NCBI GenBank assembly: GCA_965225955.1
Contig: CBDDBX010000001.1
Span: 1 to 64,000, forward strand
Origin: CBDDBX01 sp965225955
Lineage (GTDB): Bacteria > Acidobacteriota > Aminicenantia > UBA2199
DNA length: 64,000 nt
Reading direction: 5' to 3'
This document shows positions 25,197 to 33,453 of the stretch, piece by piece. Every line of letters begins with the position of its first letter. Position 1 is the first letter of the stretch. The notes under the pieces were generated by a model. That model searched no databases, was not told where the DNA came from, and saw only the letters and a program-made list of their open reading frames with translations. A program made the translations under genes and the position numbers.

Positions 25197-27536
25197 CTAC
25201 TTTTTCAATGCAAGTTGAACTGTATCAAGTAACTCTTTTTTGCTAAAAGGTTTCATAAGAAAACGACTGGCACCAAAATCTGCAAAATTATCTTCGTTTA
25301 TTATTGAGTTATAGCCTGTTGTAATTACTGAAGAGATTCCCGGATGTATTTTTGCAGCTTCACTTATTATTTCTGTACCGCTGATATCAGGTAACATCTG
25401 ATCTGTAAAGATAAGATCAACTGTTCTGCGGTTATTAACAAAGAAAACCAGAGCTTCCCGACCTGATTCAAAAGCTGTTACTTTAAAACCAACTGATTCA
25501 AGATGTTGTTTTACTATATCTATAAGCAGTTCTTCGTCTTCAATAAGAAGTATATGGCCTATATTTTTCTTACTTATTACAGACCGTTTTCCTGCCTGTT
25601 CAATATTACCTGCAGAGATGCATGGAAGTAAAATTCTTACTTCTGTACCTTCACCTGGAACAGATTCGATGGATATGTGACCGTCATGATTCAGAACAAT
25701 TCCATGAACAACTGCCAGCCCCATACCAGTACCTTCTCCAAGAGGTTTTGTTGTGAAATACGGTTCAAAAACCCTGCTGAGAGTTTGAGGATCCATTCCT
25801 TCGCCTGAATCTTTTATTTTCAGTTCCAGTAAGCGTTCAGTGCCAGATCTCTGCTCCTCTTTTAAAGATATACCCACAATACCACCGGATTTTATCATTG
25901 AGTGAGCAGCGTTGGTGCAGATATTAATAATAACCTGTACCATTTGTGCAGGGTCACCTTTAATAAAAGGATACTCTTTTTTAAATCGTGTTCTGAATTT
26001 TATGTTTGATGGAGTAGTGCTTTTTAGTAGTTTAATAGTCTCTTTAACTATATCAACCATGTTAACCGGTTGATGCTTTATTCTGGTTTTTCTGCTGAAA
26101 GCAAGAATCTGTTTTGTCATGTCTCTTGCTCTTTCAGAAGCTTTAATTATTTTTTCCAGATAGGCTGGTGTAAGCTGACTGTTTGGAGGACTTTCTGATG
26201 CAAGTTCAGCAAATCCTATTATAGCTCCCAGAATATTGTTGAAATCGTGAGCAATGCCACCAGCCAGAGTGCCTATGGCTTCCATTTTTCTTGCGTGAAA
26301 CAGTTGCTCTTCAAGAGATTTCCGTTTCTCTTCACTGGCGATTATCCCTGTAAGATCTTTCATTGTAACTGAGAAGTACGGATATGGAGATGATGACTCT
26401 TTTATTGCAGAAATTGTTGCAAGGGTTTTGATTTGTTTACCGGATCTGCTATTTGTTATTATAAGTTCGCCTTTCCAGACACCTTCAGAGTTGAGTTGGG
26501 CAAACATAATCTCCTGTTCTTCCGGTGACATAAAGTTGTCAAAAAAATTTCCTTTAAGTTCTTTTAAATTGTCTATTCCAATAAACTTTCTACCAGCTCC
26601 GTTGATATATCTAAGGCCACCTTCCGGCGTTATCGTTGCAAACAGGTCTTCACTCTGTTCAACAATAAGGTAAAGTCTTTTGTTCTCCTCTTCTGATCTG
26701 ATTTTGTCTATCGTTGCTCCAATGTTGTCTGCTACAAACTCAAGTAGCTCAATATCTTCATATGTATATATATCTGTCTTATCATAGCTCTGTATAGCAA
26801 TAATACCTGCAGCTTTATTGTTACTGTTTTTAAGAGGAACTCCTATCCACTGCCTGGATTTTGTACCCTGTGATTTAAGTTTTGTACGTTTCATAATACT
26901 ATCTCTGTTATGATCTGTAATAAGCAGTGGTTTATTACTTTTTCTGACATAATCAGTAAGAGAAGCAGGCAGCTTCACGGGAGTCCAGGACTCATATTCA
27001 TCAAATTCATCATGATATACCGGAAAGGAGTATTCATCGGTTTTTTCATCATAAAGAGCTATATAGAAATTTTTTGTATCTATGAGTTCAGATAGTTGTG
27101 CATATACAAAATGGAGAAGCTGCAGGAGGTTCCGGGACTTTCTTGCCTGATTGAATATGGCATAAACAAGCTCTTTGGATCTGGCAAAATTGGAAAATGG
27201 TGATCCTGTAAGTATGAAAATATGTCGATTCTTCCACCAGCTGCCCTTAACTTCAGGTATGAAAAAATCTATAGGAACAGTATCTCCGGTTCCGGCTATA
27301 CATCTGGCAGTTGTTATTCTGTAACCTTTCTCATTATGAGAATATTTCAGGCCTCTCTTAATATCCGGTAGTTTACCTTTTTCAAAAAGGAATTTAAGAG
27401 ATCTGTTTTTAAGTTGATCCGGTGATTTATACCTGAGGTGTTTTAAGAGTGAGTCTGAGCAGAAGGTAATGTGCCCTTTGCTATCTGTAGTCAGTAATGC
27501 TCCGGGAAGATCTGAAATATTTTTTTCCTTTAACAT
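25197..27536 (-). CDS. Hybrid sensor histidine kinase (PAS-GAF-PAS-HisKA-HATPase-REC)
   Basis: 779 aa; ATG at 27536 has GAGGAT 5 bases upstream and is preferred over a hydrophobic upstream extension. Domains: PAS (1-115, GALLTTDSKGHITF), GAF (about 130-285, WIGVPLKNSNNKAAGIIAIQ), PAS (about 295-415, LFATITPEGGLRYING), HisKA with the phospho-His in GTLAGGIAHDFNNILG (about residue 430), HATPase (INICTNAAHSM, GTGMGLAVVHG) and a C-terminal receiver with Asp in LIFTDQMLPD and Lys in FLMKPF. No TM helix: a cytoplasmic sensor, possibly redox- or ligand-gated by GAF/PAS. Divergent from the sigma-like gene by 143 bases. No output regulator is adjacent. Confidence 0.9.
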   Translation of the reverse strand: MLKEKNISDLPGALLTTDSKGHITFCSDSLLKHLRYKSPDQLKNRSLKFLFEKGKLPDIKRGLKYSHNEKGYRITTARCIAGTGDTVPIDFFIPEVKGSWWKNRHIFILTGSPFSNFARSKELVYAIFNQARKSRNLLQLLHFVYAQLSELIDTKNFYIALYDEKTDEYSFPVYHDEFDEYESWTPVKLPASLTDYVRKSNKPLLITDHNRDSIMKRTKLKSQGTKSRQWIGVPLKNSNNKAAGIIAIQSYDKTDIYTYEDIELLEFVADNIGATIDKIRSEEENKRLYLIVEQSEDLFATITPEGGLRYINGAGRKFIGIDNLKELKGNFFDNFMSPEEQEIMFAQLNSEGVWKGELIITNSRSGKQIKTLATISAIKESSSPYPYFSVTMKDLTGIIASEEKRKSLEEQLFHARKMEAIGTLAGGIAHDFNNILGAIIGFAELASESPPNSQLTPAYLEKIIKASERARDMTKQILAFSRKTRIKHQPVNMVDIVKETIKLLKSTTPSNIKFRTRFKKEYPFIKGDPAQMVQVIINICTNAAHSMIKSGGIVGISLKEEQRSGTERLLELKIKDSGEGMDPQTLSRVFEPYFTTKPLGEGTGMGLAVVHGIVLNHDGHISIESVPGEGTEVRILLPCISAGNIEQAGKRSVISKKNIGHILLIEDEELLIDIVKQHLESVGFKVTAFESGREALVFFVNNRRTVDLIFTDQMLPDISGTEIISEAAKIHPGISSVITTGYNSIINEDNFADFGASRFLMKPFSKKELLDTVQLALKK

Positions 27537-27679
27537 AATATCCTCGAATTGTATTTGATGTTCTGTTCCAACTGTATTTTCAATACAATAGTACAAAGGA
27601 AAAATAATATCAAACGGTTTTTTTTTGTTGAAGAGAAAAAAAATATCCATTATGATCAAGTAGAAGAGTATATACATAC

Positions 27680-28702
27680 ATGGAACTAATGGTTTTTAAA
27701 TCAGAAAAAAGAATTCTGAAGGAGAATCTGGAAGAAGCACGTGGTATATTTGCCCGGTTATACTCCGGAGACAAGTTCTCTCCAACTTTTTTCCCTGACC
27801 TGAATGTGTTATTGAAATCCTTTCTTCAGGAGGAGATTAAAAGTAATAAAATCTTTCTGGCTAATATGTCTGAAAGGCTGGATGAGACTGAACTGGAAAA
27901 TCTGCTGGAGAATACGTTCTCTATTTCTGCTCTGCTTTCAGAGCGGCCAGGTTATATCGCACTTATTTACAGGCACTGTATTCACAAATTTGTTGCCAGA
28001 AAGCATCATAACAATACTGAAGTGGAAGATATCGTTCAGGAAATAGTGCAGGTACTTATATCAAGAAAATTAAAGGCGATAAAAAAAGGGTATGAAGGCA
28101 GTTTCAGTAACATAGGACAGTTTTCATCATATTTGATGGTAGTGGTCCGGAACGTGTATATCGATATTTTAAGAAAGTATCGTAATGAACCACTGAATTC
28201 CGTTGACTATATGCCTGAGGATGTTGAGAGCTGTGGTAACCGTAAAGGTGAGATCCCAGCTTCTCTGGCAGTAGAGATGGAAATCAGAAAACTGGGAATG
28301 ATTTTTAAACTTTTTGGAAAATCGGCTCCAAGGTTTGAACTGTTTATGAAGCTCAAATACAGAGTAGCCGTTAACAGACAGACTGTAATGAACTGTTATC
28401 ATTCATGCAGCAACAGAGATATGGATCTTTTTATGGCTGATTATTCATGTATAAATGATAGAGAAATGTTTGGAATTGTTTCTGAAGCTGTTAACAATAA
28501 CGAATCAAAACCAAGTAAAAGTGATACTCTTAGAAAATGGATTGACATTAAAATCAAAGAAGTTATATCCCATCTTAATAAGTATCATGAAGCTGAGGTT
28601 TATAATACCGGGGTTTTTGAAGATTTAGTAATCCTGTTTTACCAGAAAGATCGGGGGATTGAGGGTAAGAAAAGTGGATTAATTAAAAGTGAGGTGGGGT
28701 AG
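27680..28702 (+). CDS. ECF-like RNA polymerase sigma factor with atypical C-terminus
   Basis: 340 aa. Residues about 95-175 look like sigma region 2: HKFVARKHHNNTEVEDIVQE then FSSYLMVVVRNVYIDILRKY, which matches the DIVQE...RN...D.LR pattern of ECF factors. The N-terminus (about 90 aa) is an added helical segment, and the C-terminal about 160 residues do not show a clear region 4 helix-turn-helix. The next gene, starting 1 base after the stop, is a zinc-finger anti-sigma protein, which strongly supports the sigma call. The pair probably controls envelope genes in the adjacent locus. No good ribosome site is visible at the ATG. Confidence 0.7.
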   Translation: MELMVFKSEKRILKENLEEARGIFARLYSGDKFSPTFFPDLNVLLKSFLQEEIKSNKIFLANMSERLDETELENLLENTFSISALLSERPGYIALIYRHCIHKFVARKHHNNTEVEDIVQEIVQVLISRKLKAIKKGYEGSFSNIGQFSSYLMVVVRNVYIDILRKYRNEPLNSVDYMPEDVESCGNRKGEIPASLAVEMEIRKLGMIFKLFGKSAPRFELFMKLKYRVAVNRQTVMNCYHSCSNRDMDLFMADYSCINDREMFGIVSEAVNNNESKPSKSDTLRKWIDIKIKEVISHLNKYHEAEVYNTGVFEDLVILFYQKDRGIEGKKSGLIKSEVG

Positions 28703-28703
28703 A

Positions 28704-29474
28704 ATGAAGAATCATTTAAGTGACAACCGTATTGCTGAGTATGTTGATGCTCTGGCTTTTGACAGAGAAACATTTTTTGATAAAGATGAACTTAAGCATA
28801 TTGAAGAGTGTGCAGAGTGCAGAGATAAAATACTGGATGTCAGTCTCTTTTTCAGTGAAGAGTCTGAAAATACACCTGCGTCTCTTGAAGAAGAGTATAT
28901 CTATGAAACTGTAAGTCGTTACAATAAAGATAAAAATCCATTTATGAGATCCTTTATGAAGGTTGCGGCAGCGTTTCTTGTTACCTTCGGATTATACTAC
29001 TCCTGGATGATTGTTCCGGGTGCAGATACTGGTGAGATAAAACTTCCGGTAGTTATGGCAAAAGAGAGTAGTGTTCAGGAACAGAAAGTGGAAATAACAG
29101 ATAAGAAATCTGTCAGGCGGAAAGCTTCTGCTGCTAAAACTACAAGAGTTAAGTCTCTACGTAACAAATTCACGCTGAACCGTAATCTGGAACGAATGGT
29201 AGGGAGTATATACAGAAGTGGCTCCGTAAATATTATAACACCTGATAACAGGAGTGTTTTTAAAACCGGTAGTAAAGTAGAGTTCAAATGGAAGGGGATA
29301 AAACCCGATAATCATTCTCTAAAGATTGTTAATAACCTTAATGAAACTGTTTATGAGTTTAACGCACAGGATAACTGTATGAAAATCGAACTCAAAATGG
29401 ATAAAGGACTGTATTACTGGAAACTTGAGAGTGAAACCGATCTGCTTTATGTAGGTCGTTTCGTTGTTAAATAG
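28704..29474 (+). CDS. Membrane anti-sigma factor with zinc finger and periplasmic sensor domain
   Basis: 256 aa; ATG at 28704 behind GAGGTGGGGT is preferred to GTG at 28689. Residues about 30-45 carry HIEECAECR, the HxxxCxxC motif of ZAS anti-sigma domains. One TM helix follows (about 92-110, VAAAFLVTFGLYYSWMIV). The linker is basic, and the C-terminal about 85 residues (VNIITPDNRSVFKTGSKVEF to the end) form a beta-sandwich with GLYYWKLE, placed in the periplasm. It should hold the upstream sigma factor until an envelope signal is sensed. A strong terminator follows. Confidence 0.8.
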   Translation: MKNHLSDNRIAEYVDALAFDRETFFDKDELKHIEECAECRDKILDVSLFFSEESENTPASLEEEYIYETVSRYNKDKNPFMRSFMKVAAAFLVTFGLYYSWMIVPGADTGEIKLPVVMAKESSVQEQKVEITDKKSVRRKASAAKTTRVKSLRNKFTLNRNLERMVGSIYRSGSVNIITPDNRSVFKTGSKVEFKWKGIKPDNHSLKIVNNLNETVYEFNAQDNCMKIELKMDKGLYYWKLESETDLLYVGRFVVK

Positions 29475-29501
29475 AAAAGTCATCAATAAAACCATTTAAT
29501 A

Positions 29502-29534
29502 ACGCAGGTTTATAACATAAACCTGCGTTTTTTT
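29502..29534 (+). terminator. Rho-independent terminator of the sigma/anti-sigma unit
   Basis: ACGCAGGTTTAT-AAC-ATAAACCTGCGT and seven T: a perfect 12-bp stem. Confidence 0.95.
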
Positions 29535-29587
29535 GCATCAGCATAACCCTGAGTTTGTAGACGGATTTATCACTCTTATCTCAAGAA

Positions 29588-29754
29588 CACAAAGAACAAA
29601 GACAGACAAATTCATCGGGCGTGGCATGCCAAGCCCCTACATCAAACGTTTTGTCATGATGCCTTAATTCTGTGCAAACCTCTATAATAACTGTAAAATC
29701 AAATATATTGAAAATCTGGCTTATTGTTGAGTAGGGGCAAGGCATGGCTTGCCC
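29588..29754. repeat. Intergenic palindromic repeat element
   Basis: Two parts. CACAAAGAACAAAGACAGAC at 29588-29607 recurs at 49601. GGGCGTGGCATGCCAAGCCC plus CTAC (29617-29640) and GTAGGGGCAAGGCATGGCTT plus GCCC (29731-29754) are inverted copies around a 90-base core. The same arrangement recurs at 63139-63213. This looks like a REP/MITE-like element with 24-bp ends; no protein is encoded. Confidence 0.7.
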
Positions 29755-29796
29755 TATGCGGCTTCATAATAAGATCCGGCTTATTACGGAAACAAA

Positions 29797-32550
29797 TCAC
29801 GACCCGCTGATAATTACAAAACTGCTCCAGTATTTTGGGAAAGAGGTGAAGTCGTTACTGATCATTCTGAGTTTGGCGTCTCTTAAGGATTCTGTAAAGC
29901 TACCGTATTTCAGAATAGATTTATAGAATTCCAGCATAATCTCAGATGTAGATTTATCATCAACCTGCCAGAAGGAAAAAATTACATTTCTTGCACCGGA
30001 ATATATAAAGGCTCTGTTTATTCCTGCCAGACCATCATTCTCCACCATACTTCCTGATCCACTGCTACAGGAGCTTAATACCAGAAGAGCCGGGTTAAGC
30101 TTCAGGTTGAATATTTCTGCTGAATATAGAATGTGCCTGTCTTTGTCGACGTGCTGGGGCGAATTAAAAAGAATACCTGAAGATATCGGATTCAGCTTAT
30201 TGTTGATGCTGTGACTTGCAATATGAATTATCTGATTTGGGTCCTGAGACAGATTTGCAATAAAATTTTCTTCAGTAGCTTTGTTATGGAAGAAACCTTC
30301 AGCTTTCCTGCCTTCGTGTCTGAACATATCAATAATGCCTTTTACTTCATTTTCTGAACCCGGAAGTTCGCAGAAAGATTCGTTACTATTTTGTCCTTCA
30401 TAACCTTTCAGGCTGATTCCACCTTTGAAAACCGGTGCAAAACCAGTAAATCTTAAACGGCGCATATCTATTTTACCTGCTTTTGACCATAAGCTGCCTG
30501 AATAGTTGTATGTAACAGAATACTTCTTTATCAGATAGTCGAGAGTTCTGAAATCATCTGTTTTCCCCTGATGATTGAGTAGAAGAGCTTCGAAGGGAAT
30601 TTTAAAAAGCACACCGTGAGGTATGATAATAAGTCTCTTTCTGTCTTTAATCCATTTTTCCAGAGGAGTTATGAGGGAATTGCCAAGTTGTTTTGCCAGT
30701 TTGATATATTCCTGTTCATCTATCTTCCTGATAGAATTACAGAAATCTTTTACTGTCTGCTTAATGTTATAAGACAACTTATGTGTATGGATATGAATCT
30801 GTTTATCAGTTATTACATATATTACCACTCTTCTTCCGGCTATATAATACTCGAGTACAGCAGAATCCCTGCCGGTTTTCTTCATCAGTTTGTCAACATC
30901 AGGCAGAGAAATATTGATTGAGTAAGATGCCTGATTTGGATATTGGGTATCGAGAAAATCTACCAGTGCTGTATGTTCAAGAAGCAGTGAGTAGTACATT
31001 TTTCTGAATTTTGCAATCTCTTCACAGCTATAATTTCCTTTTTCTGAAGCTTTGTTTTTCTTCATATACAGACTGAAAGTATTTAACTTATAGTATAAAT
31101 CCCTTTCCTTCTTTTTAAGAGCACCGGGGAGTGATGAGTTTCTGGTTTTATCTGTTTCAAAGATCATATCAGTAAGATTGGCTGCTTTACTTGCTTCAGT
31201 ATATGTCAGTGCATCTTTAAGGAACTTACTGTTTTTAGTCAGTTTATAGAGCTGAAGAGCTGTGAAGATCGCTCTGTTGTATATCGGAGTGCATCTGGTA
31301 TTGAATATATGTCTGTATGAACTGGATTTATCCTGATTTCTTATTTTGTATATAAGTTCAACAATCAGGTGAAATGTTCTGTTTGAAGATTTAAGATACT
31401 CAATATCCCTGGATTGGCGATGAAGCTGTCTGAGAATATCTGCTTTAGTATAAAGAATGTTGAGAACAATGTTATCAGTTGAAAGATATTTGATATCCGG
31501 ATTTTCGAGAAGTCCTTTAAAAACAAAATTCTTTGAAGATAACTGAAGAGCATTCTGCATATATCTTAGTGCATCAGAATACTCCGAATGATTCATTGAG
31601 ATAAGCCCAAGGCGGTAATCAACTTCAGCTTTTCTCCTGAAAGCAAGATGTTTCTGTTTTTTCATAAGGTCTTTTACCAGTTTCAGGTAGTGGATTGCTT
31701 CTGATAACTGGTTTTTCGCATGGTAACATTTTGCTGTATCCAGATATATTCCGGCAATTGCGCTGCTGTTGTCTATATCAAGACTCAGATATATTGAAAT
31801 TCCACGATGAAATCGCTGAAGAGCTTCGTCGTAATTACCTTTGAAAAATTCTACCAGTCCCTTTTTATAGTGTATTGTAGCTACTTTATTGTGTACTACA
31901 CCATAAGCTTCAGTATATGGCTCCAGAGATGACGGTTTTGGTTCTTTTTTTAATCTTCCTCTTAGTTTTATACTCAGGGATTTGTCACTATATATCCGGG
32001 CAGTCTGTTTATCACCCATGTTAAAATAGATCTGGGATAATATATTGTAAATTCTGGCAGTTTCTATATGGTTCTTGCCATGCAGTCTGTTAACTATCTG
32101 AAGTACTGTTTCATAATTACTGATTGCAGCTTTGAAATTTCGCTTCATGTAGTGACTTTTAGCAAGCTCTTTAAATGACTGGGCCAACCTGAAATCTTTG
32201 TAATCTTTTATCTGCATTGCAATATTCATTGCTTTATCAAGATAATTTTCAGAACTTCCTGTATCTTTTAGTTCAAGAGAACAGTTACTAAGGTTTATAT
32301 AGCAGTTGAGGATTTCAATTCTGTGCTTACCGGTTTTGTTGAAATTCTTTATGGCTTTTTCAAAATATATTTTGGCAGCTTCATATCGATTCTGATTCAT
32401 TAATGTAACAGCTCGCCTGTTATAACCTGCTGCTCTCTGTTCTGTGCTTACTGAAACTTCCTTTATGTGTTCAGGAGGTTTAGATGTACAGGATGCTAAC
32501 ATCAGGTATACAACTGTTACGATAAGAATTTTAGCAACTGTAATTTTCAT
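29797..32550 (-). CDS. TPR-CHAT caspase-like protease, predicted lipoprotein
   Basis: 917 aa. The N-terminus MKITVAKILIVTVVYLMLAS-C is a lipoprotein signal with Cys at the lipobox. Residues about 35-420 are TPRs (NQNRYEAAKIYFEKAIKNF, YDEALQRFHRGISIY). Residues about 540-917 form a CHAT domain: VLEYYIAGRRVVIYVIT, RLIIIPHGVLFKIPFEALLL, ELPGSENEVKGI, catalytic His780 in IIHIASHS and Cys828 in LVLSSCSSGSG, then FIYSGARNVIFSFWQVDD. CHAT is a clan CD cysteine peptidase. The active-site pair is intact. Unusually for this family it is predicted to be outside the cytoplasm. It sits between the sigma/anti-sigma pair and a divergent TPR/VWA operon. Its substrate may be one of those neighbours. Confidence 0.85.
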   Translation of the reverse strand: MKITVAKILIVTVVYLMLASCTSKPPEHIKEVSVSTEQRAAGYNRRAVTLMNQNRYEAAKIYFEKAIKNFNKTGKHRIEILNCYINLSNCSLELKDTGSSENYLDKAMNIAMQIKDYKDFRLAQSFKELAKSHYMKRNFKAAISNYETVLQIVNRLHGKNHIETARIYNILSQIYFNMGDKQTARIYSDKSLSIKLRGRLKKEPKPSSLEPYTEAYGVVHNKVATIHYKKGLVEFFKGNYDEALQRFHRGISIYLSLDIDNSSAIAGIYLDTAKCYHAKNQLSEAIHYLKLVKDLMKKQKHLAFRRKAEVDYRLGLISMNHSEYSDALRYMQNALQLSSKNFVFKGLLENPDIKYLSTDNIVLNILYTKADILRQLHRQSRDIEYLKSSNRTFHLIVELIYKIRNQDKSSSYRHIFNTRCTPIYNRAIFTALQLYKLTKNSKFLKDALTYTEASKAANLTDMIFETDKTRNSSLPGALKKKERDLYYKLNTFSLYMKKNKASEKGNYSCEEIAKFRKMYYSLLLEHTALVDFLDTQYPNQASYSINISLPDVDKLMKKTGRDSAVLEYYIAGRRVVIYVITDKQIHIHTHKLSYNIKQTVKDFCNSIRKIDEQEYIKLAKQLGNSLITPLEKWIKDRKRLIIIPHGVLFKIPFEALLLNHQGKTDDFRTLDYLIKKYSVTYNYSGSLWSKAGKIDMRRLRFTGFAPVFKGGISLKGYEGQNSNESFCELPGSENEVKGIIDMFRHEGRKAEGFFHNKATEENFIANLSQDPNQIIHIASHSINNKLNPISSGILFNSPQHVDKDRHILYSAEIFNLKLNPALLVLSSCSSGSGSMVENDGLAGINRAFIYSGARNVIFSFWQVDDKSTSEIMLEFYKSILKYGSFTESLRDAKLRMISNDFTSFPKYWSSFVIISGS

Positions 32551-32666
32551 TTATGTTGCAATTATATACTATAAGAAAAAGCATCTCAAACTAAAATGTA
32601 TCCGAAAATTTTAAGTCGATATCCAACAATTTGGAAGCTTTGCGTATATACAACCTGGAGGAGAAA

Positions 32667-33437
32667 ATGAAGTTTTTTGCTATTATTATTTTCGGTTTAT
32701 TTTTCTTAATTTCAGAGGTTCCCTGTTTTGGTCAGAATCAGAATCTAAGATTGGATCAGGGTAAGTTTAATAGCTTCAGAAGAGCCAAAAGGATATATTA
32801 TCAGGGACATATGAACTTTCTGAATAAGAAATATGAGAAAGCTAATAAGAATTTTAAGAAGTGTGTGGAAATTTTCCCTGAATTCTCCGAGGCATATTTC
32901 TATATGTCAAAAATTAATTATTCAAAAAAGAAGTATGGAGATGCACTGGATAATATTCTCATGGCTGAGAAGTATTTTATGTTCATGTATAATTTACAGA
33001 TTAATGCAAGAACCGAGCTGTTAAGAAAGCTGAGAGTCAGGAAGCAGGCGATAAAAAAACTACTTCAGGATCCTATGTCAAAACTTACTGATGAGGACAG
33101 AACAGAGATGCAGAATGAGCTGTTGCAGATAGACGATAAGTTAAAAACTCCGGTTACAATTGCCGGGGAGGATGCAAAAATTCCATCAGATTACTATTTC
33201 CAGAAAGGAAATGTATTTCTAAGATTAAATAAGTTTAAAGATGCCTACCTTTCATATGTAAAATCTATTGAAGTGAATGAGAAGAATCCTCACGCATATA
33301 ATAATCTTCTATCTCTGCTTATAAGTTCAAAAAATGGTAAAATGGCTGTTAAGTACCTTGAAATGGCAGAAAAAAACAGTGTTAAAATAAATCCGGAACT
33401 GAAAAAGAGAATTCTCGCAGTTACAGGAAAAAAATAA
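32667..33437 (+). CDS. Exported TPR protein 1 of the CHAT/VWA locus
   Basis: 256 aa; ATG at 32667 follows GGAGGA and opens the signal peptide MKFFAIIIFGLFFLISEVPC. TPR units: YYQGHMNFLNKKYEKANKNF, FPEFSEAYFYMSKINYSKKK and, after a basic helical segment, YYFQKGNVFLRLNKFKDAYL with AYNNLLSLLISS. The order (two TPRs, coiled linker, two TPRs, then a -GVKI/-SVKINPELKK end) is shared with the genes at 37653 and 38402, so all three are paralogs. Divergent from the CHAT gene. Probably a periplasmic adaptor. Gap to the next gene is 16 bases. Confidence 0.75.
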   Translation: MKFFAIIIFGLFFLISEVPCFGQNQNLRLDQGKFNSFRRAKRIYYQGHMNFLNKKYEKANKNFKKCVEIFPEFSEAYFYMSKINYSKKKYGDALDNILMAEKYFMFMYNLQINARTELLRKLRVRKQAIKKLLQDPMSKLTDEDRTEMQNELLQIDDKLKTPVTIAGEDAKIPSDYYFQKGNVFLRLNKFKDAYLSYVKSIEVNEKNPHAYNNLLSLLISSKNGKMAVKYLEMAEKNSVKINPELKKRILAVTGKK

Positions 33438-33453
33438 TTGATGCAGGTGTAAC

